Counted from the first letter of the stretch, positions 38,993 through 48,026 are shown. The stretch is 64,000 nucleotides of DNA from Legionella micdadei (GCF_000953635.1 NZ_LN614830.1:2781001-2845000); one strand, 5' to 3'. Program-made: numbers and translations. Notes: generated by a model from the sequence alone, not told the origin.

Positions 38993-39122
38993 AGCAATTT
39001 CCTTCCCAATAATAAATAAACTAACATTAATTTTAGTTCATTAGATTATCATTTATTCAATTTTGGCCTCGCGTGCTAGCAATTTACTAGCAAAAATCAT
39101 GACAAAAAAGGAGATATGATTT

Positions 39123-39150
39123 GGTGCATATCGTTGGGATAATATGCACC
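39123..39150 (-). terminator. Hairpin downstream of the HExxH gene
   Basis: GGTGCATAT (39123-39131) and ATATGCACC (39142-39150) form a perfect 9-bp stem with a 10-base loop, 25 bp after the end of the HExxH gene. It lacks a clear T-tail (AAATCATAT follows), so it is a weak terminator or a structured 3' end. Confidence 0.5.
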
Positions 39151-39174
39151 TTAATAGGGTTAATTAGTTTGAGT

Positions 39175-39864
39175 TTATAATGCAGCATTAATCTTTGACA
39201 TGACAATGTTATATTCTCTCCCCCAATAGGAATCCGTGGGGACAGCAAAGAGCGTATAACGTGAAGTTACAAATATGGTTGGTACACCCCGTTTCATTTC
39301 TTTGGGAGTTTCAGCAGGCGGTAACATTATTTCCTCTAATTTGAATTGATCTTTAATTTCGTCGATTAGATTAGCTAAATAACGATTGCTGCGCTGCGCT
39401 TTATTGTAATCTGGCAACCTTGTTTTAAAAAATGCCCCAACGTCTTCTTTAGTACAACCAAAAAGAAGTGGACTATCCGTTTCTAATAGCTTGAGTAGGA
39501 CTTCGATTTCAAAAATATAGGCATTTGCTTCAGTATTGTCGATTTTTGCCGCTACATTAAATGCATGACCGGTTTCGTGAATGATTATCCCAATGATATC
39601 GATGGTATTTTTTAATAAGAATCCAGGCTTTAACGCAATAGTTTTGTTTAAAATCCAGTTCCTGTGAATGGAACCTAAAAGTTTATAAGTATCTTGATTA
39701 ATGAAAATTGCCGGGTTGCCATTTACCCCTAAAAAATCGCGGGGAGGTTTTAATATGTCAACCTTAATTTCTGGAATATCAGCTTTTATGCCGTTTCTTA
39801 ACCCACTTGCACCAATTTGACGACATTCTTCAATAATGTCCCTAATATCTTCCTTTGTAAGCAT
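39175..39864 (-). CDS. HExxH zinc-metalloprotease-like protein, possible effector
   Basis: A 229-aa protein without a signal peptide. The only clear motif is HETGH in IIGIIIHETGHAFNVAA (about residues 96), the zincin helix, with a downstream Glu in DNTEANAYIFE that could be the third zinc ligand (gluzincin-like). The rest is not recognised. AAAAGGAGATTGCC precedes the ATG. It stands alone between a hairpin and an AT-rich gap. A small cytosolic zincin of this kind is common among Legionella effectors, but nothing else here proves secretion. Confidence 0.65.
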   Translation of the reverse strand: MLTKEDIRDIIEECRQIGASGLRNGIKADIPEIKVDILKPPRDFLGVNGNPAIFINQDTYKLLGSIHRNWILNKTIALKPGFLLKNTIDIIGIIIHETGHAFNVAAKIDNTEANAYIFEIEVLLKLLETDSPLLFGCTKEDVGAFFKTRLPDYNKAQRSNRYLANLIDEIKDQFKLEEIMLPPAETPKEMKRGVPTIFVTSRYTLFAVPTDSYWGREYNIVMSKINAAL

Positions 39865-40098
39865 GGCAATCTCCTTTTGTCTATCAATTAAATTGGTTGC
39901 ATAAATTTCCTAAATTTGGCTAAGAATCGGTCATCGCATAAATTGATTATTCAGAATAAATAATTGCCAGTCAATAGATTTTTTACATCATTTGATTATT
40001 TATTAGCAATTAAAGACAAAGGGGGCTTTCAAGTGTATTGGCTTTACTGATCAAATCCTGTTAAATGGTACTAGTTTCATAAGATTCAGAGGAATACC

Positions 40099-40374
40099 AT
40101 GACACTAGAAAAGCATTTTGCTTATAAAATTACTAATGACTCTAAGAACGTAACCTGCCGTACCCACTCGGAATATGAAGAAGAGAGGATGGCCGATTTG
40201 TTGAAAGAAATCAAAGCCGCCAACTCCGAGGGGATTTATTGGATTTTCAAGCAACGCGAGGGTGAGCCGCAAGAACCGCTTTGCATCATCGACTGTCAAT
40301 ATAAAAGAATATATTACCATTATTCCGGTGATGTCGAAGATATAGATACAATGATACAAAAACTGAGCAAATAA
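40099..40374 (+). CDS. Small hypothetical protein
   Basis: A 91-aa charged protein with no signal peptide or known motif (MTLEKHFAYKITNDSKNVTC). AGAGGAATACC precedes the ATG and a perfect hairpin follows five bases after the stop, so it is a real transcription unit. It has a high content of Glu, Lys and Tyr (YKRIYYHYSGDVEDIDT). Function unknown. Confidence 0.65.
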   Translation: MTLEKHFAYKITNDSKNVTCRTHSEYEEERMADLLKEIKAANSEGIYWIFKQREGEPQEPLCIIDCQYKRIYYHYSGDVEDIDTMIQKLSK

Positions 40375-40378
40375 ACTT

Positions 40379-40416
40379 AATAATCACCGAGTTTTAAGTA
40401 GTACTCGGTGATTATT
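40379..40416. terminator. Bidirectional terminator between convergent genes
   Basis: AATAATCACCGAGT (40379-40392) pairs perfectly with ACTCGGTGATTATT (40403-40416); the 10-base loop is TTTTAAGTAG. It lies between the plus-strand small gene ending at 40374 and the minus-strand gene ending at 40425; the AT-rich outer part of the stem can serve both strands. Confidence 0.8.
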
Positions 40417-40424
40417 CCTCTAAC

Positions 40425-40667
40425 TTAATATCCAGAAGTTCCACCACTTGAACTGCCAGGAGTAGTTGTTGTTCCTGTCCCAGAGGTTCCAGTTCCCGTA
40501 CTAGTACCGCTACTACCTGTACCCGTAGTGCCTGAATCCATTCCAGTTCCTGAAGTGCTTCCTGTTCCTGTAGACGTTCCAGTACTTGTACTACTTCCAG
40601 TGTTCGTGGTTGCTAAAACTGTTGAAGATAAAGCAAGTATTGCTAACGCAACCAATGTCCTTTTCAT
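40425..40667 (-). CDS. Exported Gly/Ser/Thr-rich low-complexity protein
   Basis: An 80-aa protein: signal peptide MKRTLVALAILALSSTVLA followed by about 60 residues made almost only of Thr, Ser and Gly in TGTS/TGTG-type repeats, ending GGTSGY. TAGGAGAAGATC precedes the ATG. The mature part is expected to be disordered and extracytoplasmic. Role unknown; low-complexity secreted peptides of this kind may be cell-surface or matrix components. Confidence 0.75.
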   Translation of the reverse strand: MKRTLVALAILALSSTVLATTNTGSSTSTGTSTGTGSTSGTGMDSGTTGTGSSGTSTGTGTSGTGTTTTPGSSSGGTSGY

Positions 40668-40710
40668 GATCTTCTCCTACCTATATGGCTATTACCCTTC
40701 AGTACTTCAT

Positions 40711-40750
40711 AACGGGTGTGTTTACTAAAACTTAGCAAACACACCGTTTT
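40711..40750 (-). terminator. Hairpin between the two small exported/low-complexity genes
   Basis: GGTGTGTTT (40715-40723) pairs with AAACACACC (40737-40745); flanking AAC..GTT bases extend the stem with one bulge. It lies about 10 bp after the stop of the PGQQ-repeat gene on the minus strand and before the start of the Gly/Ser/Thr-rich gene, so it separates their transcripts. Confidence 0.55.
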
Positions 40751-40759
40751 GAACGACAG

Positions 40760-40897
40760 TTATCTACTACGAGACGGGTTTTGAGTTTGTTGACCAGGAC
40801 GTTGTGATTGTCCTTGACCTTGTTGTCCTGGACGTTGTTGGCCAGGGCTTTGATGTTTAGGGTTTTTTTGACTTTGATTCCATTCTTTATTTTCCAT
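40760..40897 (-). CDS. 45-aa PGQQ-repeat protein
   Basis: A short gene. Minus-strand ATG 40897 is preceded by AATAAGGAGATTTAC, a strong ribosome site, and encodes 45 residues rich in Gln, Pro and Gly with the repeat R-P-G-Q-Q (HQSPGQQRPGQQGQGQSQRP), ending PSRSR. No signal peptide or hydrophobic stretch; net positive charge. A hairpin follows its stop. Likely disordered and polar; function unknown. The strong Shine-Dalgarno and terminator make a real gene likely. Confidence 0.7.
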   Translation of the reverse strand: MENKEWNQSQKNPKHQSPGQQRPGQQGQGQSQRPGQQTQNPSRSR

Positions 40898-41164
40898 GTA
40901 AATCTCCTTATTTATTACCCATCTATAGGGATAGAACAATAAAAGGAATAAAGCAAATGTTAAACAAAAAATAGGTATGGAACTTTATGAATAAATTCAC
41001 TATTTTTTTAAAAATTTTTTATTAAATTTTAAAATTATATTTAGTGAAAATAGTCATGGAAATTTTCGAAAAAATAGGAATTTTTTACGCATTTATCAAA
41101 GATAACTAATTGATTAATTAACCAATCTCCAAAGTCTATTTCTTGAATTGATGTGAAGTTTTGC
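40898..41164. other. AT-rich intergenic region
   Basis: No gene is visible between the PGQQ-repeat gene and the terminator of the 41221-41538 gene. The part around 40980-41070 is a run of A- and T-tracts with a weak inverted repeat (TTCACTA near 40999 and TAGTGAA near 41042). It should contain the promoter of the minus-strand PGQQ gene. Confidence 0.6.
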
Positions 41165-41210
41165 AAAACAAGCGTAGCACGATTCATCCATAAGTAAATA
41201 GCTACGCTTG
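41165..41210 (-). terminator. Terminator of the 41221-41538 gene
   Basis: On the minus strand CAAGCGTAGC (41210-41201) and GCTACGCTTG (41178-41169) form a perfect 10-bp stem with a 22-base loop, followed by TTTTGC. It lies 10 bp after the stop codon. Confidence 0.7.
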
Positions 41211-41220
41211 CTCTCTAAAA

Positions 41221-41538
41221 TTACCGTTTGTAAGAAGTGTCTACAGATTTCTCAATTTGAGGTTCTTTGCCCACAATCACTAAACCAGGATAGGCATTCT
41301 CAATGGTTTTTACAACAGCTGGGGTAACCTCTTCGCTAAAAGTAACCTTAAGACGATCATAAAACGCACCGTTACCTATCGACTCAACTTTAAAATCTCT
41401 ACCACGTTGTAATTTATGTGCGTGAACAGCTTCTAACAAAGCATGGTATGCAATAATAGAATCACCAATTTCTCTTAATAGACCATCTATTAGGACTAAT
41501 TCTCCATGTTTAACTTCAGCTGATGTTTTATATTTCAT
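41221..41538 (-). CDS. Hypothetical protein
   Basis: A 105-aa soluble protein of unknown function (MKYKTSAEVKHGELVLIDGL). The second half (FKVESIGNGAFYDRLKVTFS, TPAVVKTIENAYPGLVIVG) looks like a small alpha/beta domain. TAGGAGAGTCG precedes the ATG and a hairpin terminator follows, so it is a single-gene unit. No signal peptide or motif. Confidence 0.7.
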   Translation of the reverse strand: MKYKTSAEVKHGELVLIDGLLREIGDSIIAYHALLEAVHAHKLQRGRDFKVESIGNGAFYDRLKVTFSEEVTPAVVKTIENAYPGLVIVGKEPQIEKSVDTSYKR

Positions 41539-41696
41539 AGTTCGACTCTCCTATTTAAATTGGAGAATATTATATTTTATGAACATTAAGAGAGCATTAA
41601 CAGCAGATTGATCTATATAAAATCATATCTGCTTATTCTCAAAAATAGATATTTTTAAACTAAAATTTATAAATAATTTATTTTTTAGGACGTTGT

Positions 41697-43019
41697 ATGC
41701 ATAAGGAAGCTTATGACAAGCTAATTAACTTGTTAAATAATGCAATTTCCCCTCTCGATAACAAATACTCTTCTTTATTAGACAAAATAGGAGATAAACG
41801 GTTTGTATTAATCGGAGAAGCATCCCATGGAACTCAAGAGTTTTACCAAACGCGCATAGAGATTACAAAAAAACTGATCGAAGAAAAGGGATTTATGGCC
41901 ATTGCAATTGAAGGGGATTGGCCTGATGCTTATTCTATCCACCGCTATGTCCAAGGAAAAGGTGTAAAAGAGGATTGGCAAGATGCTTTATGTCACTTTA
42001 CCCGGTTTCCAACTTGGATGTGGCGAAACACAACTATTGCACAATTTATTCAATGGCTTCGTGATTACAATGATAGCTTACTTCCCTCCAGGAAAATTGG
42101 TTTTTTTGGGTTGGATTTATATAGTCTCAATGCGTCCATAGAAGCAGTGATCGATTACTTAATGAAAATTGATCCTGTGGCGGCCCAGCGTGCAAAATCA
42201 CGCTACGCATGCTTCGATCACATTGAACCGCAAACCTATGGCTATTTAGCCAATTTAGGGGTTAAAAAAGCTTGCATCAACGAGGCGGTTTCTGTCTTGA
42301 TTGAATTACAAAAAAAATCTTTTGATTACATCCAACAGGATGGGCTCAGTGCTGAAGAAGATTATTTTTTTGCTGCGCAAAATGCTCGTTTAGTTAAGAA
42401 TGCAGAAATGTATTATCGTTCTATGTTTGAAGGACGTGCCTCATCTTGGAATATCCGTGATCAACATATGATGGAAACATTACAAAAACTGGTCGATCAT
42501 CTGGAAAATCGTTTTAAAAAGCCAGCAAAAATAATCATCTGGGCTCATAATTCACACATTGGTGACGCACGTGCCACCGAAATGGGCCAACAAGGCGAGC
42601 TAAATATTGGCCAGCTTGTGCGCGAAGAATATGATATGCAATCTTATTCAATTGGATTTTCAACTTATAGCGGTTATGTTACAGCTGCCTACGATTGGGG
42701 TATGCCAGCTGAATATAAAAAAATTAATCCTGGACTTGAAGGAAGTTATGAAGATTTGTTTCATCAACTAAAATATAAAAATTTCATTTTGGATCTCAAG
42801 CATAATGAGGATCTTGAGCGCTTTCTAAAAATCCCACGGCTGCAAAGAGCGATCGGTGTGATTTACCGTCCTGAAACTGAACGATTAAGCCACTATTTTT
42901 TTACGCATTTAACTCATCAATTTGATTGCATTATTCACTTGGACACCACTCATGCACTGAAGCCGCTAAGTGGTATATCGGCTAAAGAAACCGCTGACTC
43001 TGACAAACTGAGTAAGTAA
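41697..43019 (+). CDS. Erythromycin-esterase-family protein
   Basis: A 440-aa protein of the EreA/EreB-like family. The catalytic region is intact: VLIGEASHGTQEFYQTR with the key His and Glu, then AIAIEGDWPDAYSIHRYVQG and IIWAHNSHIGDARATEMG with a second conserved His. Chromosomal family members of environmental bacteria are mostly of unknown substrate and need not confer macrolide resistance; true EreA has the same core. TTAGGACGTTGT lies before the ATG. It is followed by a 180-bp gap with a small hairpin (AAAGGG/CCCTTT near 43087-43106). Confidence 0.88.
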   Translation: MHKEAYDKLINLLNNAISPLDNKYSSLLDKIGDKRFVLIGEASHGTQEFYQTRIEITKKLIEEKGFMAIAIEGDWPDAYSIHRYVQGKGVKEDWQDALCHFTRFPTWMWRNTTIAQFIQWLRDYNDSLLPSRKIGFFGLDLYSLNASIEAVIDYLMKIDPVAAQRAKSRYACFDHIEPQTYGYLANLGVKKACINEAVSVLIELQKKSFDYIQQDGLSAEEDYFFAAQNARLVKNAEMYYRSMFEGRASSWNIRDQHMMETLQKLVDHLENRFKKPAKIIIWAHNSHIGDARATEMGQQGELNIGQLVREEYDMQSYSIGFSTYSGYVTAAYDWGMPAEYKKINPGLEGSYEDLFHQLKYKNFILDLKHNEDLERFLKIPRLQRAIGVIYRPETERLSHYFFTHLTHQFDCIIHLDTTHALKPLSGISAKETADSDKLSK

Positions 43020-43202
43020 TAGGTTGTAAATTAACTATTTTTTAAGAAACCAACGTTTTGTATTTTATACACGGTATCCATCCATAAAAAGGGACTCCGG
43101 ACCCTTTGGGATGTAGGAAGCGTTTATTGCCCTATTTTGAAGATTGCACTCTCTTAGATCATTATTTAAAATCAGGTTTCACTTTTTAAAACATGCCTAT
43201 CT

Positions 43203-44600
43203 ATGCTTTTTTCAAGCCCATTCTTCTTATTCACCTTTATGCCTCTTGTCTTTTTCCTATTTTTTATGGCACCGCTAAAAGCGAAAAATACGATTTTACT
43301 GACAGCTAGCTTTTTATTTTACTTTTGGGGTGAACCCCGCTTTTTCTTCATCGCTGTTTTGTCTGCATGTTCTGATTATTACCTTTGTCAACGCATTTAT
43401 CTTGCGAAGAAAAAACATCAAGCACTTACCTTTTTAAATACAGGGATAATTTTAAACGTCTTCGTGCTGTTTTATTACAAGTATCTCGATTTCTTTATTA
43501 GCTCTAGTAATGCCTTTTTTTCCTATTTCAATTTATCGCCACTACCCCTTTTAAATATTGCGTTACCTATTGGAATTTCATTCATTGTTTTTGAAAAAAT
43601 CACTTATTTAGTGGACGTGTATCGCGGCATTTCTAAACCAGCTGGCTCATTAAAAAATTATCTCCTCTATATCTTCTTTTTTCCAAAGCTATTAGCCGGT
43701 CCAATTGTCAAATACCATGATATTGCAGCACAATTAAAAAATCATTACCAAACTTTAGAAAATTTTATCCAAGGCTTTAAGCGCTTCCTTCTAGGTATTA
43801 TTAAAAAAGTGTTGGTTGCCGATACTGTAGCTGAATTAGCGGATAAGGTATTCGCCCTCCCAGCTGATCAATTGGGATTCTATAATGCCTGGCTTGGCCT
43901 TATTTGTTTCAGCCTACAAATTTATTTGGATTTTTCTGCCTATTCGGACATGGCTATCGGGTTAGCCAAAATGTTTGGCTTTAATCTTCTCGAGAACTTC
44001 AACATGCCCTATCTTGCTATCAATTTTACTGATTTTTGGCGGCGATGGCATATCTCCCTATCAACCTGGATCCGTGAATACCTTTACTACCCTCTGGGAG
44101 GTAACCGATACGGGACTTTACGTACCTATGCTAATTTGTGGATCTGTTTTTTAATTTCAGGGTTATGGCATGGGGCAAATTGGAATTTTGTTATCTGGGG
44201 AGCTTATAACGGTTTATTTTTAGTTTTGGACAAGCTAGGCTGGTTACGCATTAGTAGCCATTTACCCCGTGTTGTCAACATCGCGCTGACTTTAATTTTT
44301 GTGATGTTTGGATGGGCGATTTTCCGTACCAGTTCCGTAACACAGTTAGGGTATTTTTTAACCGCACTATTTCATCCTTCCCAGGAAAGTAGTTTTATTT
44401 ATATCACGAATGATATTTGGGCAGCGATGATTGCAGCTATCATTATTAGCTTTGTACCTAGCCTAGATTCTATAAAGCCATGGCGTTTAGTCAAAAATAA
44501 CCGCCTCATTGAGCACTGGATGATTAGCGCACTGTCCTTTTTTGCCATTTCAAGGGTAGTTGCCGCAACTTTCAAATCTTTTCTCTATTTTAGGTTTTGA
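43203..44600 (+). CDS. MBOAT O-acyltransferase, AlgI-like
   Basis: A 465-aa polytopic membrane protein of the AlgI/DltB branch of MBOAT enzymes, which bring acyl (usually acetyl) groups across the inner membrane. It has about ten to eleven hydrophobic segments. Diagnostic stretches are FFPKLLAGPIVKYHD, QIYLDFSAYSDMAIGLAKMF, NFTDFWRRWHISLSTWIREY and the catalytic His in ISGLWHGANWNFVIWGAYNG. The next gene encodes the matching AlgX/AlgJ-like protein, so the pair probably acetylates a surface or secreted polysaccharide. Confidence 0.93.
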   Translation: MLFSSPFFLFTFMPLVFFLFFMAPLKAKNTILLTASFLFYFWGEPRFFFIAVLSACSDYYLCQRIYLAKKKHQALTFLNTGIILNVFVLFYYKYLDFFISSSNAFFSYFNLSPLPLLNIALPIGISFIVFEKITYLVDVYRGISKPAGSLKNYLLYIFFFPKLLAGPIVKYHDIAAQLKNHYQTLENFIQGFKRFLLGIIKKVLVADTVAELADKVFALPADQLGFYNAWLGLICFSLQIYLDFSAYSDMAIGLAKMFGFNLLENFNMPYLAINFTDFWRRWHISLSTWIREYLYYPLGGNRYGTLRTYANLWICFLISGLWHGANWNFVIWGAYNGLFLVLDKLGWLRISSHLPRVVNIALTLIFVMFGWAIFRTSSVTQLGYFLTALFHPSQESSFIYITNDIWAAMIAAIIISFVPSLDSIKPWRLVKNNRLIEHWMISALSFFAISRVVAATFKSFLYFRF

Positions 44601-44602
44601 GT

Positions 44603-45838
44603 ATGAGCATAGAACACACTTCGGATGAACTTTCGAGAAAAGAATCGAATAATTGGCTCATGTCCTTGAGAGAATTCTTAAGGGCTTATCGACAATTTGT
44701 TCCCTTCTTTTTAATCATGATTGTTTTAGCACTTCCTCTTAATTTATTTGTGATAAAACAATTCGCTAGGAAATTCTCCATTCAAACCAAACAAACACAG
44801 AAATTACCTGATTTCACTGTGGAAAAATTTGTGAATAATACTTTACAAAAGGAATATGAAACCTGGTTTAATGACCATAACCCACTCAAATCGACATTTA
44901 CTAAATTTAACAATCAATTTTATTACAGCTTTTTTTCGACTTCTCTTATGTTTAACTCAAATATTGTCATCGGTAAAAAAGGCTACCTTTATGAAAAAAT
45001 CTACACAGACCAATATGCTAATCCCAGTAAAATACCTTATACACAAAAGCAATTTGATAAGTGGGCAGCAGATTTGCAAGAGTTAGCTGATTTTTTTGCG
45101 AAGCGTGGGCAAAAACTTATTTATCTTATCACTCCATCTAAGGCAACATTTTATCCAGAATACTTACCAGATAGTTATACAAAAATTGTTACCAATCCTC
45201 GTCCTGATTATTTTTTAAAGATAAAAGCATTAAAAAATATTGACGTACCTTATATCGATGCGAGTGAATTGATGCTTGCCAATAAACAAAAACCCTATGG
45301 AAACTTACTGTTTACACGTGGAGGCACTCACTGGACCATGCTGGGTGCAGCATTAGCCGGGCAAAAAATTATTGATTTAATTTCTCAACAAACACAGCTC
45401 CCTTTACCGCCACTATCTTTTTCTTACACAGTGAGTAACAGGCCTCTTGGTGTGGATAAAGATTTGTTACATCTTTGCAAGTTGCTCTTCCCACCGAAAC
45501 ACTATCGAGTTCCCTACGTCACTTTTAATGCAAACGAGAAACCATCTCCGTTAAAACTGGCAATTATTGGGGGTAGTTTTACGCATTTTTTTAAAGAGTT
45601 ATTTACCGAATCTAACGCTTTTAGCAAACTGGATCATTATTATTACTTGATATTAAATCATTACCAATTTTCTGAAAAAGGGAAAAAAGTTGAAATACCT
45701 ATTAATAGAAATGACCCGGCTTCTTATCAAGATATACTCGATGCTGATATTGTCATTCTAGAAGAAAACGAAATACTCCCTTATTCCAATCATTTCAGGG
45801 AGCTTTATTATCGGTTGTTAGGAAAATTTCCTACTTAA
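44603..45838 (+). CDS. AlgX/AlgJ-like O-acetylation protein
   Basis: A 411-aa bitopic protein: an N-terminal membrane segment (about residues 33-52, FVPFFLIMIVLALPLNLFVI) and a large periplasmic SGNH-hydrolase-like domain. Family marks include VIGKKGYLYEK, the His-Trp of RGGTHWTMLGAALAG, and the nucleophile-type GGSF in AIIGGSFTHFF. It likely moves the acetyl group delivered by the MBOAT protein onto the glycan. ATG 44603 follows the MBOAT stop by two bases; the frame also opens at a TTG at 44597. The stop abuts the stop of the convergent next gene with no gap. Confidence 0.85.
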   Translation: MSIEHTSDELSRKESNNWLMSLREFLRAYRQFVPFFLIMIVLALPLNLFVIKQFARKFSIQTKQTQKLPDFTVEKFVNNTLQKEYETWFNDHNPLKSTFTKFNNQFYYSFFSTSLMFNSNIVIGKKGYLYEKIYTDQYANPSKIPYTQKQFDKWAADLQELADFFAKRGQKLIYLITPSKATFYPEYLPDSYTKIVTNPRPDYFLKIKALKNIDVPYIDASELMLANKQKPYGNLLFTRGGTHWTMLGAALAGQKIIDLISQQTQLPLPPLSFSYTVSNRPLGVDKDLLHLCKLLFPPKHYRVPYVTFNANEKPSPLKLAIIGGSFTHFFKELFTESNAFSKLDHYYYLILNHYQFSEKGKKVEIPINRNDPASYQDILDADIVILEENEILPYSNHFRELYYRLLGKFPT

Positions 45839-47083
45839 TTATCCCAATGAATTCATGTTAGTTTCTGTCGTTTCAGCAAAATCGATATTTAATTTCCCAG
45901 CCAAATTAGCAATAGCAAGATCGAGAAGCTCAAAAAACTGTTGGCGCTGAGTTTGCTCACCAATATCGAAGGATTGATTATTTAGAGATAAAGCAGATGA
46001 TGCTTCATCAAAAGCTGTTTGCGCCTCACTAATGGGAATATAATCATATTTATTATTAATTGGATAGGCTAATGTATTCATAGCCTGGCTAAATACTTCA
46101 CGGGCTAAATTCAGAGAAAGAACTGTTGAAGTATGGATATTTAGCGCAGTAGGGTTATTGTATAGTTGATCCAAGTAAATTCGGATTTGGCGTGGATACA
46201 GAATAAATGTGCTCCCTACCGATTCACTCGTACCTATTGCCTGTTGATATTCAGTATCGGTCAAAGAATAATCATTAATGCGGCTAATCTTTTCTGTATA
46301 AGAAGAATTGGTTAAATTTGCACATAAACTCAAGTATGTTTTCGTTATATTAGCCCAGGGCCCAGCGTTATAGGCTGCGTTTAAAATCATATCTAAGAAA
46401 TTATTCGGATTTGCTTTGAGATTATTCATGCAATCGCTAAAATCGTTTGCGGAAGGCCCCCAAGGATCCTGATTAATGGCCTCCAAACGCATCATCGTAT
46501 TAAATTGAAAAAATGCAGCGGCTAAAGGGCCAAAATATTTATTATCAAGCATAGCTGGACCTGGTTTCAGAGTTTGCTCACCACTGTCTTGTTCCTCAAT
46601 GGTATAGCCTAAACTTTTCTGCAATACGGTAAAATTAATCAAACCGTAACCATTTTCTAGCCGCTTACTATAATCATTAATTTGATAAGGGCCGCCTTGG
46701 CCAGGCGCTAATAACATCGCACGAATTGCGTCATCTGGATTAATCCAGTTCGAATCTGTTTTATAACCGTTTGTCTGTAGATTTTCTTGCAACAATTGCG
46801 CAAACAACGATCCTTTCAAGTAGTCTTCATGAAAATAGAGGTTAGGATAACGATGATTAAGCAAATAGGCATACATTGCACCGGCAACAAAATTTGAGGT
46901 GAGCAAATCAGCTACCTTTGAATCAAGTGGTAAACTTTCAGTTTGTTCAGAAATGGCTACAGGGAAACCCAGATGATAGTAAATACGGCCATTTTCCTCC
47001 TGATTTTGTACACTTGCATGACTTAGTAGGCAAAAAGTGAGTAAGCAGGAACAAATATACCCTTTAATTGATCGATAACACAT
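45839..47083 (-). CDS. Exported protein with lysozyme/transglycosylase-like motifs
   Basis: A 414-aa protein with a signal peptide (about 1-24, CSCLLTFCLLSHASVQ). Inside the mature part two stretches recall the lysozyme-like fold of lytic transglycosylases: QGGPYQINDYSKRLENGYG (about 133-151) and ILNAAYNAGPWANITKTY (about 236-253), the latter like the AAYNAGP loop of the SLT family. The catalytic Glu is not certain. The remaining sequence is helical and unrecognised. Peptidoglycan or chitin cleavage is a guess from these motifs. Confidence 0.6.
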   Translation of the reverse strand: MCYRSIKGYICSCLLTFCLLSHASVQNQEENGRIYYHLGFPVAISEQTESLPLDSKVADLLTSNFVAGAMYAYLLNHRYPNLYFHEDYLKGSLFAQLLQENLQTNGYKTDSNWINPDDAIRAMLLAPGQGGPYQINDYSKRLENGYGLINFTVLQKSLGYTIEEQDSGEQTLKPGPAMLDNKYFGPLAAAFFQFNTMMRLEAINQDPWGPSANDFSDCMNNLKANPNNFLDMILNAAYNAGPWANITKTYLSLCANLTNSSYTEKISRINDYSLTDTEYQQAIGTSESVGSTFILYPRQIRIYLDQLYNNPTALNIHTSTVLSLNLAREVFSQAMNTLAYPINNKYDYIPISEAQTAFDEASSALSLNNQSFDIGEQTQRQQFFELLDLAIANLAGKLNIDFAETTETNMNSLG

Positions 47084-47225
47084 AATCTATACAATTGAAG
47101 AACAATTTTCTCAAAATAAACCCTAATTATCTATAAAACAACAATTTTGTCAATTTTTTTTACAGATGTTGGCATGCCTGGATCTTTGAATTAAACTGCT
47201 ATTTTTTTCAAAACCACTTTAGTCA

Positions 47226-47897
47226 ATGGAATCTAACCTTCATCTCATTTTTGATTTTGACGGCACCTTAGTAGACAGCTTTCAAGCTGTCATCGAAAAA
47301 TTTAACCTCTTCGCTGATATCTATCATTACCGTAAAATTAGTTCTTCAGAATTGAGTTTTTTAAAGAATTTAACTTCCAAAGAATTTATCAACTATCTTG
47401 GTATTCCCAGAGATAAAATACCCGATGTTATTTTACAAATCAGAGAACTTTTACGTGAAGAAATCCCTACATTACCCTTCTTTTTAAACGTGCCAGAAAC
47501 CTTGGCAAAACTACACAAGCTAAAGATTGGTTTAGGCATTCTAACTTCAAACTCAACTGAAAACGTGATTGAATGGTTGAAATACAACAACCTGTATCAT
47601 CTTTTCGATTTTATCCATGTTGAGTCAAGTTATTTAGATAAAGGAATAGCCTTAAATCAAATACTGGAAGTTTATAAAATAGATAAAACCCAGGCATTTT
47701 ATGCTGGCGATGAAACACGGGATATCGATGCAGCTAAAGCCTGTAAAATATCATCTATCGCCGTAACTTGGGGGTTTAACTCAGCACAAATCCTTTTAAA
47801 ACAAAATCCAGATTATATTATGAATAAGCCAGAAGACTTGTTTGGGCTCTTCAAAGTTTTAGTTAATTCTTCCCTGCAAAATACAGCTTTAAGTTAA
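47226..47897 (+). CDS. HAD-superfamily phosphatase (Gph-like)
   Basis: A 223-aa HAD hydrolase. Motif I DFDGTLVDS carries the nucleophilic Asp, motif II is LTSN, a Lys lies in YLDKGIAL, and motif IV is GDETRDIDAAKA. The cap lies between residues 15 and 85, as in phosphoglycolate phosphatases and phosphonatase-like enzymes. The substrate is unknown. It is a single gene with an AT-rich upstream region and no strong ribosome site. Confidence 0.85.
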   Translation: MESNLHLIFDFDGTLVDSFQAVIEKFNLFADIYHYRKISSSELSFLKNLTSKEFINYLGIPRDKIPDVILQIRELLREEIPTLPFFLNVPETLAKLHKLKIGLGILTSNSTENVIEWLKYNNLYHLFDFIHVESSYLDKGIALNQILEVYKIDKTQAFYAGDETRDIDAAKACKISSIAVTWGFNSAQILLKQNPDYIMNKPEDLFGLFKVLVNSSLQNTALS

Positions 47898-48026
47898 TAG
47901 ACAGCTGTGTGACACACGCGTGAGAAGAACAAAAAATTTATTTACTTCTCTGATTATCCTAGTATTTTTTTACTTATAAATATTGTATGCTGATTTTCTC
48001 TTCTCAAAATCAAATAAGGATATGCG

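Noticed and set aside
40528-40728. Plus-strand frame opposite the Gly/Ser/Thr-rich exported protein
   Set aside because: Val/Pro repeat pattern is just the complement of the Thr/Gly/Ser repeat; the minus-strand frame has a signal peptide and ribosome site.
41697-43019. Acquired macrolide-resistance gene
   Set aside because: The esterase family call is good, but chromosomal members are common and no mobile element flanks it.
43081-43110. Hairpin AAAGGG/CCCTTT before the MBOAT gene as a riboswitch or terminator
   Set aside because: Only a 6-bp stem and no recognised riboswitch core or T-run.
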